19,336 nt of DNA, taken from positions 1 through 19,336 of the forward strand of contig JBPCNZ010000001.1 of NCBI GenBank assembly GCA_051000755.1, in the 5' to 3' direction. Every line of letters begins with the position of its first letter. Positions within the stretch are counted from its first letter, which is position 1. Source of the DNA: JALZAH01 sp051000755. GTDB lineage: Bacteria > Actinomycetota > Acidimicrobiia > Acidimicrobiales > Palsa-688. This document shows positions 5,432-13,223 of the stretch, piece after piece. The position numbers and the translations under genes were made by a program. The notes beneath the pieces were generated by a model, which did no database searches, was not told where the DNA came from, and saw only the letters and a list, made by a program, of their open reading frames with translations.

Positions 5432-6136
5432 TCAGCCGCCCTGGGCCCTATCCACCACCTCGGCTGCTACATCGGCCAGCTTCCGCCGCTGCCGGCGGGC
5501 GTCGGATCGCAGGCGTTCGAAGGCCTCCCGGGCGCTGAGACCCTCGGTGCCGACCAGGATCCCCTTGGCCTGCTCGATGCAGGCGCGCGCATCGAGCGCC
5601 TGCTGCAGCTGGTTGGCGCGCTCGCCCCGCTCGTCGCTGCGCAGGCTCATGGTGATGGCCAGGGCGGCGAGGTCGGTGAAGGCGGTGAGCGCCAGTTCGC
5701 CCTCAGGCGTCCAGGGGTGGCGCTCGGCCGAGAACACGGCGAAGACCCCGACCGCATCGGTGGCGAAGGGGATGGGGCTGGCCAGCATGGCCCGCAGACC
5801 CAGGTCCGTGGCCTCAGCGGCGAACTCCTTCCAGCGGTCGTCGGCCGCCAGGTCGTCGCAGCTCACGAGCGTCTTGCGCTCGAACGCCTCCAAGCATGGC
5901 CCGGAGCCGTGCCGCAGCTGCAGGTCCTCCAGGGGCGAGAGGCGCTCGTCGGAGACCACGGCGTTGCGCAGGATCAGCTGATCGTCGATCAGCATGAGTG
6001 CGGCTCCGTCGACCGAGAACAGGTCGTGGGTGACCCTGACGATCCGGTCGAGGGAGGACGACAGATCAGCGGACCCGTAACGGACGGTGTCGAGCGTGCG
6101 CAGTGCCTGGTGCAGCTCGGTGACGGTGAACGGCAT
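5432..6136 (-). CDS. GAF and ANTAR domain RNA-binding antiterminator
   Basis: The 234-residue protein has a GAF sensor domain at about residues 25-165 (LDRIVRVTHDLFSVDGAALMLID near its start, ASPIPF and VGVFAVFS strands near its end) and a C-terminal ANTAR domain at about 176-230 (QLQQALDARACIEQAKGILVG ... REAFERLRSDARRQRRKLADVAAEVVD). ANTAR domains bind paired hairpins in nascent RNA and prevent termination; GAF domains sense small molecules or redox signals. The ATG start has no clear ribosome site. It is the last of three minus-strand genes, 69 nt after the FNT channel gene, and may be co-transcribed with it. Its RNA target is not evident. Confidence 0.92.
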   Translation of the reverse strand: MPFTVTELHQALRTLDTVRYGSADLSSSLDRIVRVTHDLFSVDGAALMLIDDQLILRNAVVSDERLSPLEDLQLRHGSGPCLEAFERKTLVSCDDLAADDRWKEFAAEATDLGLRAMLASPIPFATDAVGVFAVFSAERHPWTPEGELALTAFTDLAALAITMSLRSDERGERANQLQQALDARACIEQAKGILVGTEGLSAREAFERLRSDARRQRRKLADVAAEVVDRAQGG

Positions 6137-6205
6137 GGTCAGAGCTTGTCAGGCCGGAGTCGGGGGCGACGGCGCTCTCTTGTCCCCGAATGAGGCTCGC
6201 CCGGT

Positions 6206-7090
6206 TCAGCCCTCGGGGCGCCGGGGGCGGCCCACCAGGGCGGTGGTGGGCCGGTCATTGGCCTCCCGGTAGTCCCCCAGCCGTCGGCGACTCCTGACCA
6301 GTCGGAGCACCGTGGTCAGCACCAGGCCACCGACCAGGTTGCCGGCCACCGCCCAAACGAACCAGGCCATCCAGTCCAGCCACCCGAACGGCGCATGCCC
6401 GGTGCACAGGGCGGTGAACGCCAGCAGTGAGTCGAGCACGGAGTGGAACAGGTGGACGCCGGCCAGCAGGAAGGCGATGGCGATCGACGCGACCATCTTG
6501 GGCAGCATCTCGTCCGTCCCGTTGTGCATCCGGGTGAGCAGGGTGATGGCCCCTCCAGCCAGCACGGCCAGGCAGAAGGTGCGCAGGCTGAGCCCGGCGT
6601 TGATGTAGCTGGCGGCCGTGCTGTTGGCCACCGCTTGGAGGTCGGGGAAGGCCTTGTCGACGAGGTAGGCGAGGAGCAGGCCCCCTGCCAGGTTGCCGAG
6701 CAGGGTTCCCACCCAGAACCGCAGGAGATCGCGCAGGCGGGCCTCGCCGGCGACGACAACGGTCACCGGGACGAGAAATCCCTCGGTGAACAGCTCGCTG
6801 TGGCCCAGCAGGAGGGCGATGAAGCCGATGGAGAAGGCCAGGCCGCCCAGCAGCTTCGACCCTGTCATCATCTCCACGGAGAGCAGGGCGAGGATCCCGA
6901 AGCCGACCTCGATGCCGCCAACGGCGCCGGTGGCGAGGAGGTCCGCCCACGGGCGCCGGGTCCGGGCCCGGCCCTGGTCCACGATTCGATCGAAGCTCTC
7001 CTCGACGTCGTACTCCCGGTGCCCAGCGGCGGACGGGTCGGCCGGAGGAGCCACGGTGGTCTCCTGATGGACGTAGTCGCTGATGGCCAT
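6206..7090 (-). CDS. Formate/nitrite transporter (FNT) family channel
   Basis: The 294-residue protein has six hydrophobic segments starting at about residues 52, 83, 124, 165, 198 and 239, and the FNT-type sequences GHSELFTEGFLVPVTVV (96-112), WVGTLLGNLAGG (126-137) and AGVHLFHS (210-217), close to the YfdC-like branch rather than FocA/NirC proper. FNT proteins are pentameric channels for formate, nitrite, hydrosulfide or related small anions. The N-terminal ~45 residues are hydrophilic and acidic, and the C-terminus is Arg-rich. A perfect palindrome, GACGGCCGTC (7093-7102), lies immediately before the ATG. It follows the unrecognised upstream gene by 41 nt. The substrate cannot be told. Confidence 0.88.
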   Translation of the reverse strand: MAISDYVHQETTVAPPADPSAAGHREYDVEESFDRIVDQGRARTRRPWADLLATGAVGGIEVGFGILALLSVEMMTGSKLLGGLAFSIGFIALLLGHSELFTEGFLVPVTVVVAGEARLRDLLRFWVGTLLGNLAGGLLLAYLVDKAFPDLQAVANSTAASYINAGLSLRTFCLAVLAGGAITLLTRMHNGTDEMLPKMVASIAIAFLLAGVHLFHSVLDSLLAFTALCTGHAPFGWLDWMAWFVWAVAGNLVGGLVLTTVLRLVRSRRRLGDYREANDRPTTALVGRPRRPEG

Positions 7091-7131
7091 GAGACGGCCG
7101 TCCTACCCGCCCTATCGGCGGCCTATGCCGG

Positions 7132-7866
7132 CTATCCGCCGTCTGTGACCGATGACCGGTGGGACTCTCCGTGACCCTCGTCACCCTCCGACGCGGCTGC
7201 CAGCTCCCGGGAGTGGCGCCGGGCCCGGGCCAGGTCGCGGTTGGCCTGCCTCACGGACATGGGAATGCCGATGAGCGGCACCCAGCGAGTGGCGACCCGG
7301 CGGAGGACGGCGAGGGCCAGACGACCCTTCAGCCCGTCGCTCAGGTCCTGGTCGGGGGGCCCGCTGAGGTGGAGGTAGTTGTGGAGCAGGCCGGTGCGCA
7401 GGAGGGCCGGGTCGTAGCGACCCGCGGCCCGCAGCTCGGTGGTGATGGTGGCGGCGGTGACATAGAACTCGACCAGGCCGGCGGCGATCCCGATGGCGCC
7501 GGCCGCAGCGAAGGCCGACGCCGCCGCAGGAGGGACCTCGATCCCGATGGCGCCGACCGCCTCCATGCCCGAGCTCAGGGTCGAACCCACCGCCGAGGTG
7601 GCCGACACCAGAGTGTGGCCGACGGCCGGGTTGATCGGAACGGACGCTTGGCCAACGACCTCGCAGATGCGGTCCAACACCGGCGACAGGGGTTGGGCCA
7701 CGCGTTCGCTCAGCGCCGGATCACCCAGGCGTTTGCGTAGCTGGCGGGGGGTGCGGACCCCAGCCAACTCCCGGCCCAGCACCTGGCTCTCGTCGACGAT
7801 GAGGGTCCGGACCTCCTCCGGCACCTGCATCCACGCCCGCTTCAGGGCGCCGGGGTCGTCGGTCAT
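7132..7866 (-). CDS. Unrecognised protein with an Ala/Gly-rich hydrophobic core
   Basis: I do not recognise this 244-residue protein with confidence. It opens with a hydrophilic helical region (residues 1-75), followed by an Ala/Gly/Ser-rich, weakly hydrophobic stretch (about 75-140, including AAASAFAAAGAIGIAAGLVEFYV), then a basic helical part ending VPLIGIPMSVRQANRDLARARRHSRELA and an acidic tail. The IPxxxxQANR ending is faintly like EcsC-type proteins, but I would not assign it. It appears leaderless: TAAGCT ends 7 nt before the ATG. It heads a minus-strand run with the FNT channel and GAF-ANTAR genes, so a role linked to that membrane channel is possible. Confidence 0.75.
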   Translation of the reverse strand: MTDDPGALKRAWMQVPEEVRTLIVDESQVLGRELAGVRTPRQLRKRLGDPALSERVAQPLSPVLDRICEVVGQASVPINPAVGHTLVSATSAVGSTLSSGMEAVGAIGIEVPPAAASAFAAAGAIGIAAGLVEFYVTAATITTELRAAGRYDPALLRTGLLHNYLHLSGPPDQDLSDGLKGRLALAVLRRVATRWVPLIGIPMSVRQANRDLARARRHSRELAAASEGDEGHGESHRSSVTDGG

Positions 7867-7873
7867 ACGGGCC

Positions 7874-7879
7874 AGCTTA
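7874..7879 (-). promoter_or_regulatory. Candidate -10 box for the leaderless gene at 7866
   Basis: TAAGCT on the minus strand ends 7 nt before the ATG; no ribosome site lies between them. Confidence 0.4.
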
Positions 7880-8220
7880 AGGATCCGCCCTCAGAGACGG
7901 GGACAGGGGCGCCGACAAGGACGGCCGGGCCCGACCTCTCCAACTGTGGTGGGTTCTCTACGCTCGGCCGCGACCCGGGCTCGCGACATTCGGGCCTGGC
8001 TGCCCCATGTCGACGAGAGCGGCGGTGATGACCCACATGAGCTTCGCCATCAGGGTGGCTCCCGGACTGAGGATCTCGGCGTCGAGGCGGGCCCTGCGGA
8101 CCGCGTTCGGCGCCAAGCCGTCCATCTGGGTTCGGGGCGGTCCGGGTCGGGGCCGTTCTCTTACTGGGCCGGTGTCAGCGCCCTGCAGCACCACCCACCG
8201 GGGGAGGAGACGGGCCGCCC

Positions 8221-8281
8221 CCTCGATCTGGCCGCCCCGGGGCCCAGCTACGCGACGCCGGCCGCCCCGCCCAGATCGAGG
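8221..8281. repeat. 11-bp perfect inverted repeat before gene 8305
   Basis: CCTCGATCTGG (8221-8231) and CCAGATCGAGG (8271-8281) are exact reverse complements with a 39-nt GC-rich loop. The structure ends 23 nt before the GTG start at 8305. Confidence 0.55.
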
Positions 8282-8304
8282 AGGCGGCCAGGACCGAGGC
8301 GACG

Positions 8305-9129
8305 GTGGTCGCCGGCCACCTCGGGCGGTACCCGGCCCTCACCGAGCCCGTGGTGGCCCTTCCCGACGCCGTCGACAGCAAGGCCGTGGCCACCGAGCTG
8401 CGAAGCCAGGCCCTCCTTCGTGTCGGCCGCCGGGGGACCGGCGCCCGGTGGCGCGCCGGCCGGGAGGCCGCCGGCGTCACCGCCGGGGAGGTCGCTCAGC
8501 GACGGGAGCACGCCGAAGGGGAGTACCAGGCCACCCTGAAGGAGGCGGCCAGGCGGTACGAGGCGTTGGTGGCCAACGAGCCCGAGGATGTCCTCGGGGC
8601 TCTGGAAGCTGTCTTCGAGCGTCGGGAGAGCCCCGCCGCAGCCATCGACTGCGACGGTGACGCCGCCAGCGTCGTCCTCCGGCTGCCTCCTTTTTCCGCC
8701 GTCCCTGACTCGAAGCCGGTCGTTCCCCCGAAGGGGAAGGCGACCCTCCAGCCCCGCACCGACGCCGAACGCCACGGCCTGTACCTGAGGGTCCTCGCCT
8801 CGGGCGTCGTGGCCGTGGTCCGCCAGACCCTGGCCACCGCCCCCGGTCTGGGCCAGGTCCGGATCCTGGCCGTGCGCCCCACCGGTGCCCCCGAGGGGGC
8901 CCGCCCCCTGGAAGCCGTCTACGCCGGCTCCATCGATGCCCGGGCCGTGGCTCGCACCGTGTGGGGCGAGGTGGACCCTGTCGGCGAGATCGCCACCCTC
9001 CCCGGTCGGCTCCTGCACCTCACCTCCGACGCTCAGGTGGTCGCGCCCTTGGATCTCGAAGCCGAGCCTGATGTGGCCGCCGTCGTCGACACCCTGAGTG
9101 CCGCCCTCCATCCCGGCCCGGTCGCCTGA
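8305..9129 (+). CDS. Unrecognised protein
   Basis: This 274-residue protein belongs to no family I can name. The N-terminal part is charged and helical (about residues 35-110, with GVTAGEVAQRREHAEGEYQATLKEAARRYEAL likely coiled). After a Pro-rich linker (about 128-150) comes an alpha/beta-looking domain: LYLRVLASGVVAVVRQTLATAPGLGQVRILAVRP, a beta hairpin around LEAVYAGSIDARAV, and a closing LDLEAEPDVAAVVDTLSAAL helix. GTG 8305 has GAGG 5 nt upstream and is the only start codon in the open frame before the well-formed region. Protein-like sequence upstream in the same frame suggests either a non-canonical start or a truncated 5' end. Confidence 0.65.
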   Translation: MVAGHLGRYPALTEPVVALPDAVDSKAVATELRSQALLRVGRRGTGARWRAGREAAGVTAGEVAQRREHAEGEYQATLKEAARRYEALVANEPEDVLGALEAVFERRESPAAAIDCDGDAASVVLRLPPFSAVPDSKPVVPPKGKATLQPRTDAERHGLYLRVLASGVVAVVRQTLATAPGLGQVRILAVRPTGAPEGARPLEAVYAGSIDARAVARTVWGEVDPVGEIATLPGRLLHLTSDAQVVAPLDLEAEPDVAAVVDTLSAALHPGPVA

Positions 9130-9246
9130 GCCAGGCGGTCCCGGCGGCTCCAGCCCGTCGCCCTCCGTGCATCTTTGGCGCCCAGTCGTCGGGGCGGGTT
9201 CCTGCCGCAACCTGGTCTTCGACGACGAGCCGGAGGCGGCGGGAAG

Positions 9247-9252
9247 TAGCCT
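9247..9252 (+). promoter_or_regulatory. Candidate -10 box for leaderless tetR
   Basis: TAGCCT ends 7 nt before GTG 9260, with no ribosome site between; this spacing decides the start chosen for the TetR gene. Confidence 0.4.
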
Positions 9253-9259
9253 CAGGGTC

Positions 9260-9940
9260 GTGAGCACAGGGTTTGATGGCGGCGGCCTGGGCGCGACTTC
9301 GATGCGCCGTCGGAACCGACGCGGTGAAGGGCAGCGCCTGAAGTCCGACATCGTGGACGCGGCGTCGACCCTGGTGGAGGAGACGGGCGGCGAGGAGGCG
9401 GTCACGTTGCGGGCCGTGGCCCGGAAGGTCGGGATCGCGGCCCCGTCCATCTACCCGCACTTCGCCGACCGCCGGGCCGTCCTCGTCGCCGTCAAGGAGC
9501 AGCTGTGCCGCTCGTTGACCCTCGCTTTGGAAGAGGCCACCCCGGAGGGCATCGACCCGGTAGCCGGGCTCCATGCCGGTTGCGCCGCCTACCTCCGCTT
9601 CGCGTCTGAGCACCCCGCCCTCTACCAGGCCCTCTTCGGCGAAACCGGCCTGTCCAGCCTGGACTGCAGCTGGCCCGAGGGCCACGGGCCGGCCGCCGAC
9701 CCCCGCTCCGTTCGCTGGACCGGCGTGGCCGCCTGCGATGTCCTGGTCGTGGCCATCCGCCGCTGCGTGGACGCCGGGCGATCGGCGAGCACCGCCCCCT
9801 TCGACGACGCGGTGGGCCTGTGGATGGCGTTGCACGGCATGGCTACCCTGACCGCCAACACCGTCAACTTCCCGTGGCCCGATCCCGACGAGCTGATGGG
9901 CCACCTCGTCGACCGCCTGGCCCGGATCGTCAGACGGTGA
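9260..9940 (+). CDS. TetR/AcrR family transcriptional regulator
   Basis: This 226-residue regulator has the TetR helix-turn-helix at about residues 48-68 (VTLRAVARKVGIAAPSIYPHF), preceded by the usual first helix (KSDIVDAASTLVEETG). The C-terminal ligand domain contains LWMALHGMATLTANT, the tryptophan/His-Gly pattern of the WHG-type TetR C-terminal domain. GTG 9260 is chosen for its leaderless promoter; ATG 9302 is an alternative that drops 14 weakly conserved residues and also lacks a ribosome site. It converges on the mycothiol-type isomerase gene, 6 nt away, across a duplicated 13-mer. Its target is unknown; the adjacent minus-strand lipid/xenobiotic genes are candidates. Confidence 0.92.
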   Translation: MSTGFDGGGLGATSMRRRNRRGEGQRLKSDIVDAASTLVEETGGEEAVTLRAVARKVGIAAPSIYPHFADRRAVLVAVKEQLCRSLTLALEEATPEGIDPVAGLHAGCAAYLRFASEHPALYQALFGETGLSSLDCSWPEGHGPAADPRSVRWTGVAACDVLVVAIRRCVDAGRSASTAPFDDAVGLWMALHGMATLTANTVNFPWPDPDELMGHLVDRLARIVRR

Positions 9941-9958
9941 ACCCTGTCAGACGGTGAA
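9929..9958. repeat. 13-bp tandem direct repeat over two convergent stop codons
   Basis: GTCAGACGGTGAA occurs at 9929-9941 and 9946-9958. The TetR stop lies in the first copy and the reverse-strand stop of the isomerase-family gene in the second. Confidence 0.85.
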
Positions 9959-10813
9959 TGTCAGGTTACCGACCACCTGCTGTCCCAGGTCGGTGTCCCC
10001 CGACAGCGTCACCGTCCCGTCCGCCAGGCAGGCGGCACCCGTGATCCGACCACAGCCCAGCCGCACGAGGGTCACCGGGTCGGTGTGCACGGTGACCGTC
10101 GGCGTTCCCGACGAACCGGACGGGACGACCCGGGCCCGGCCGTCGACCACCACGTCCACGTCCTTCGGCGGCCCCGGGATGGCGGCCGGATCCGCCGGCG
10201 AACCAGCGGTGGAGGGGAGACCGGCGAGCGAGAAGCGCACCTGGGATCCCTCCGGGGCCCGGGCCCGCTTGCCGACGACGAAACCGAGGGCTCCGATCAC
10301 CTCGTCCACCGACCTCTCGACGGCCGGGCCGCTCTGGTGGCCGGGGCGGTTGGTGGCGAACCGGATGTCCTGTTCGTGGGCCCAGGAGTCGAAGACCCGG
10401 ATCTCCATGAACCGCCGGTACGGCGCGGCGCCGATCGGGGTGGGCCCGACGACCTCCCAGGCCTCCTGATCCAGCGAGGACAGGGCGGCCAACCGCTCGG
10501 CGCTGATCGCCATGAAGGCCGCCAGCAGGTCGGCGTCGCTGACCTCGGCGAACGAGGCGATCCCGGCCTCGTTGAACTTGGCGATCTCATTGTGGACATG
10601 GTCACCGTAGGGTCCGTCAAACGGCGGCGTGGGCCGGCCCGCCAGCATCGATTCGGTTCCGATGAGGTGGGCCACCTGGGCCCGGACGTCCCAGCCCGGG
10701 CAATCGGTCGGCGCCCGCCACTCGGCGGGCGTCAACGTCGAGCACACGTCGGTCACCGACGCCCACGTCTGGCGCAGCTGGTCGATCAGGTCGGCGGGAG
10801 CGAAGTCGGTCAC
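9947..10813 (-). CDS. Maleylpyruvate isomerase family (DinB-fold) mycothiol-dependent enzyme
   Basis: This 288-residue protein has the family N-terminal four-helix DinB-like domain with CPGWDVRAQVAHLIGTE (residues 38-54), in which H49 is a predicted metal ligand, and RVFDSWAHEQDIR (139-151), which supplies H146 and an acidic partner (D142). A C-terminal SCP2-like beta domain follows (about 200-288, VDVVVDGRARVV ... GDTDLGQQVVGNLTF). Members use mycothiol as thiol cofactor in isomerisation or conjugation reactions. The GTG start is leaderless in appearance: TATCGT ends 7 nt before it. It lies 42 nt after the enoyl-CoA hydratase gene but appears to have its own promoter. The substrate is unknown. 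Confidence 0.85.
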   Translation of the reverse strand: MTDFAPADLIDQLRQTWASVTDVCSTLTPAEWRAPTDCPGWDVRAQVAHLIGTESMLAGRPTPPFDGPYGDHVHNEIAKFNEAGIASFAEVSDADLLAAFMAISAERLAALSSLDQEAWEVVGPTPIGAAPYRRFMEIRVFDSWAHEQDIRFATNRPGHQSGPAVERSVDEVIGALGFVVGKRARAPEGSQVRFSLAGLPSTAGSPADPAAIPGPPKDVDVVVDGRARVVPSGSSGTPTVTVHTDPVTLVRLGCGRITGAACLADGTVTLSGDTDLGQQVVGNLTFTV

Positions 10814-10820
10814 GCCGGCG

Positions 10821-10826
10821 ACGATA
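10821..10826 (-). promoter_or_regulatory. Candidate -10 box for the leaderless isomerase-family gene
   Basis: TATCGT on the minus strand ends 7 nt before the GTG start at 10813. Confidence 0.4.
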
Positions 10827-10855
10827 CCGGGCCCTCCTCCCGTCCGACAGCGAGC

Positions 10856-11638
10856 TCAGCGGCCCTTCCACTCCGGCGGCCGCTTCTCGATGAAGGCGGT
10901 GAGACCCTCGGAGAAGTCCTCGCTGCTGACCGCGGCGCCGAAGGCCTTGTCGGTCAGCTTCCAGCCTGTCTCCTCGTCGGCGCCGGCCGCCTCGACGACC
11001 ACCTTGCGGGTCTCCCGCACCGCCACCGGGGCGTTGGCGGAGATCCGCTCGGCCAGGGCCAAGGCCCGGGTGAGGGCCTCTCCCGGCTCCACCAGCTCGT
11101 TGACCAATCCGAAGCGGGCCGCCGTCTCGGCGTCGAAGGGGTCGCCGGTGAGGGCCGCCTCCATGGCGATGTTGAACGGGATCTTGCGAGGCAGGCGGAA
11201 CAGCCCGCCGGCGCCGGCGATCAGACTGCGTTTGACCTCGGGGATCCCAAAGCGGGCCGTGCCCGACGCCACCACCAGGTCGCAGGAGAGGACGATCTCG
11301 GTGCCACCGGCCAGGGCCGGGCCGTCGACGGCGGCGATGATGGGCTTGGACCGCTCCCGCTTGGTGATCCCGGCAAAACCGCCCCGCTCGGTGGCCAGCT
11401 TGGCCGCGTTGCCGGCGTTGATCTCCTTGAGGTCGGCACCGGCGGAGAAGACCGGGGGCACCCCCGTGATGATCCCGACCCACAGGTTGTCGTCGCCCTC
11501 CAGGCGGTCGATGCCGGCCTCGATGCCGGTGGCCACGTCACCGTTGACGGCGTTGCGGGCCTGGGGCCGGTTGATCGTGATGATGGCGGCGTGGCCGTCG
11601 ACGTCGAAGGTCACGGCCTCGGTCAGATTCTCGGTCAT
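10856..11638 (-). CDS. Enoyl-CoA hydratase/isomerase (crotonase) family protein
   Basis: This 260-residue protein has all crotonase landmarks: the oxyanion-hole segment FSAGADLKE (residues 64-72), the GGTEIVLSCDLVVAS helix carrying the first catalytic glutamate (E114), and FGIPEVKRSLIAGAGGLFRLP with the second (E134). With both glutamates present, hydration of trans-2-enoyl-CoA is plausible. The ATG start follows the SDR stop by 11 nt with a weak ribosome site, so the two are probably co-translated. The frame is open far upstream, but that part is the antisense-frame shadow of the SDR gene. Together with the SDR it would provide two successive beta-oxidation-type steps. Confidence 0.92.
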   Translation of the reverse strand: MTENLTEAVTFDVDGHAAIITINRPQARNAVNGDVATGIEAGIDRLEGDDNLWVGIITGVPPVFSAGADLKEINAGNAAKLATERGGFAGITKRERSKPIIAAVDGPALAGGTEIVLSCDLVVASGTARFGIPEVKRSLIAGAGGLFRLPRKIPFNIAMEAALTGDPFDAETAARFGLVNELVEPGEALTRALALAERISANAPVAVRETRKVVVEAAGADEETGWKLTDKAFGAAVSSEDFSEGLTAFIEKRPPEWKGR

Positions 11639-11649
11639 GGAGTGCTCGG

Positions 11650-12426
11650 TCACTTGGGCTGGAGGCGGGCGCCGCCGTCGATGCGGATGGTCTCGGCGTT
11701 CATGTAGCTGTTGGTGATCAGCTCCAGGGCCAGTGAGGCGAACTCGGCGGGCTGGCCCAACCGGTCCGGGTACAGCACGTCGCGCTTCAGCTTGGCCTTG
11801 AACTCCTCGGCGTTGCCGCCGAAGCCGTAGATGGGCGTGTCGATCAGGCCGGGGGCGATGGTGTTGACCCGGACACCGATGACGGCCAGGTCGCGGGCGA
11901 CGGGCAGGGTCATGCCGACGACGCCACCCTTGGAGGCGGAGTAGGCGGCCTGGCCGATCTGGCCGTCGAAGGCGGCCAGGGAGGCGGTGTTGACGATGGC
12001 TCCCCGTTCGTTGTCGGCCTGGGGGTCGGTGCGGCCCATGGCGGTGGCGGCCAGCCGCATGCAGTTGAAGGTCCCGATCAGGTTGATGGAGATGACCTTG
12101 GTGAACACGTCGAGATCGTGGGCCGACTCGTAGCTGCCGTCCCGGCCGACGGTGCGGGTGGCCCACCCGATGCCGGCGCAGTTGACCAGGACCCGTAGGG
12201 GGCCGAGCTCGCCGGCGGCGTCGACCGCGGCCGTCACCTCGGCGGTGTTGGTGACATCGGCGTGGACGAAGATCCCGCCGAGCTCCTTGGCCAACCTGGC
12301 GCCGGCGTCGTCGTTCATGTCGAGCACAACGACACGGGCGCCGCGCTCGGTGAGCAACCGGGCCGTGGCCTCGCCCAGGCCCGATGCGCCACCGGTGACG
12401 ATTGCTGAAGCTCCAGTTATGTCCAT
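11650..12426 (-). CDS. SDR family dehydrogenase, 3-hydroxyacyl-CoA dehydrogenase type 2-like
   Basis: This 258-residue classical short-chain dehydrogenase has the nucleotide motif TGGASGLG (11-18), an aspartate after the second strand (D36) favouring NAD over NADP, NCAG (82-85), and the catalytic S149, Y162 and K166. Sequence such as INLIGTFNCMRLAA, QIGQAAYSASKGGVVGMTLPVARDL and VRVNTIAPGLIDTP is close to the HSD17B10/hydroxyacyl-CoA dehydrogenase type. It is first in an operon with the enoyl-CoA hydratase, in the reverse of reaction order. A TATCCT box ends 8 nt before the ATG, so the transcript may have almost no leader. Confidence 0.92.
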   Translation of the reverse strand: MDITGASAIVTGGASGLGEATARLLTERGARVVVLDMNDDAGARLAKELGGIFVHADVTNTAEVTAAVDAAGELGPLRVLVNCAGIGWATRTVGRDGSYESAHDLDVFTKVISINLIGTFNCMRLAATAMGRTDPQADNERGAIVNTASLAAFDGQIGQAAYSASKGGVVGMTLPVARDLAVIGVRVNTIAPGLIDTPIYGFGGNAEEFKAKLKRDVLYPDRLGQPAEFASLALELITNSYMNAETIRIDGGARLQPK

Positions 12427-12434
12427 GAGTGACG

Positions 12435-12440
12435 AGGATA
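12435..12440 (-). promoter_or_regulatory. Candidate -10 box for the SDR/hydratase operon
   Basis: TATCCT on the minus strand ends 8 nt before the ATG at 12426. Confidence 0.38.
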
Positions 12441-12521
12441 CCGACTGCGGACGGTCCCGGACCAGCCGGCTGATACTCGGGTCTCATCTTGCCCATGCGA
12501 TGGTCTCCCGCTGGCTCTCGG

Positions 12522-12527
12522 TAGGAT
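12522..12527 (+). promoter_or_regulatory. Candidate -10 box for the gene at 12534
   Basis: TAGGAT ends 6 nt before GTG 12534 and only 3 nt before the in-frame GTG 12531. This favours 12534 as a leaderless start. Confidence 0.4.
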
Positions 12528-12533
12528 CTCGTG

Positions 12534-13223
12534 GTGGACAGCTTCTCTGTGTGGTTTGCTCGGCGGCGGGTCGGCCCGGACGGTGAGTTCGAGTTCTACG
12601 CCATCCATGGGACACAATTCCCCGACTCCTCGATTCAGGGCGTCGACTGGGATCAACCGCCGATCGAGGCCGGCTCGGTCGTCTACCGGGCGCTCTACCG
12701 GGCTGATGGTCACCCACTGGCTGTCAAGGTGATGAGTTATGGGGCCAAGAGCGAGGTCAGACTGTGGTACGTGAGCTGTCCTGAGCCCGACGCACGTCCC
12801 CCGGCCCATACCCTGATCGCCTTCTCGACGCCGGACTTCTCCGATGGGGTCTTCGTCGAACCCGGTGCCCTCGAGGCCTTGGGCATCGACAAGGACCAGC
12901 AGGTGGGAGCCTTCCGGTGGTGGCCGGAATCCGGCCAGGCGCACCAGGTCTATGTGGCGCCGATGTGGCGGCGTCGAGGTCTGGCCTCCAAGATCGTCCT
13001 GGCCGCGTCCGGCTTCGGCCTGGGTTGGGGGTTGCCCCGACTGTGGGGGATCGGACAGCTCACCGACCTGGGGGCGGCGTGGACCGGCTCCGCCATCTGG
13101 CACAGCAGGGTCCCCACCTGGACCGAGCGGCTCCCGCCCATGACTCCTCCTGAGGATACCGCCGATGTACCCCGGCGCAACCTGTTGCCCGACGACTCAG
13201 GGGAACCGGAGCCCATTCCATGA
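12534..13223 (+). CDS. GNAT-like protein of unknown substrate
   Basis: The 229-residue protein has a beta-rich N-terminal half without a motif I recognise (FSVWFARRRVGPDGEFEFYAIHG...), then a stretch reading HQVYVAPMWRRRGLASKIVLAASGFG (about residues 142-167). The RRRGLAS turn followed by a helix is the acetyl-CoA pyrophosphate-binding pattern of GNAT acyltransferases. The rest of a GNAT core is not obvious, so a degenerate or atypical member is likely. The C-terminus is Pro/acidic. Its last 27 nt overlap the end of the convergent esterase-like gene. It diverges from the SDR/hydratase operon. Confidence 0.7.
   Translation: MDSFSVWFARRRVGPDGEFEFYAIHGTQFPDSSIQGVDWDQPPIEAGSVVYRALYRADGHPLAVKVMSYGAKSEVRLWYVSCPEPDARPPAHTLIAFSTPDFSDGVFVEPGALEALGIDKDQQVGAFRWWPESGQAHQVYVAPMWRRRGLASKIVLAASGFGLGWGLPRLWGIGQLTDLGAAWTGSAIWHSRVPTWTERLPPMTPPEDTADVPRRNLLPDDSGEPEPIP

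Larger units (their letters stand above)
7867..8304. other. 438-bp stretch without a confident gene
   Basis: Short frames are open on both strands (minus 7958-8194 and plus from 8007), but neither has a supported start or a recognisable motif. The frame of the downstream gene is open from 8071 and reads protein-like from about 8248 (QLRDAGRPAQIEEAARTE), yet contains no ATG, GTG or TTG before 8305. The region holds a long hairpin (8221-8281). Confidence 0.45.

Noticed and set aside
10085..11707. 540-codon plus-strand open frame opposite the isomerase-family and hydratase genes
   Set aside because: It is a shadow of clear minus-strand genes with catalytic motifs; its own translation has none.
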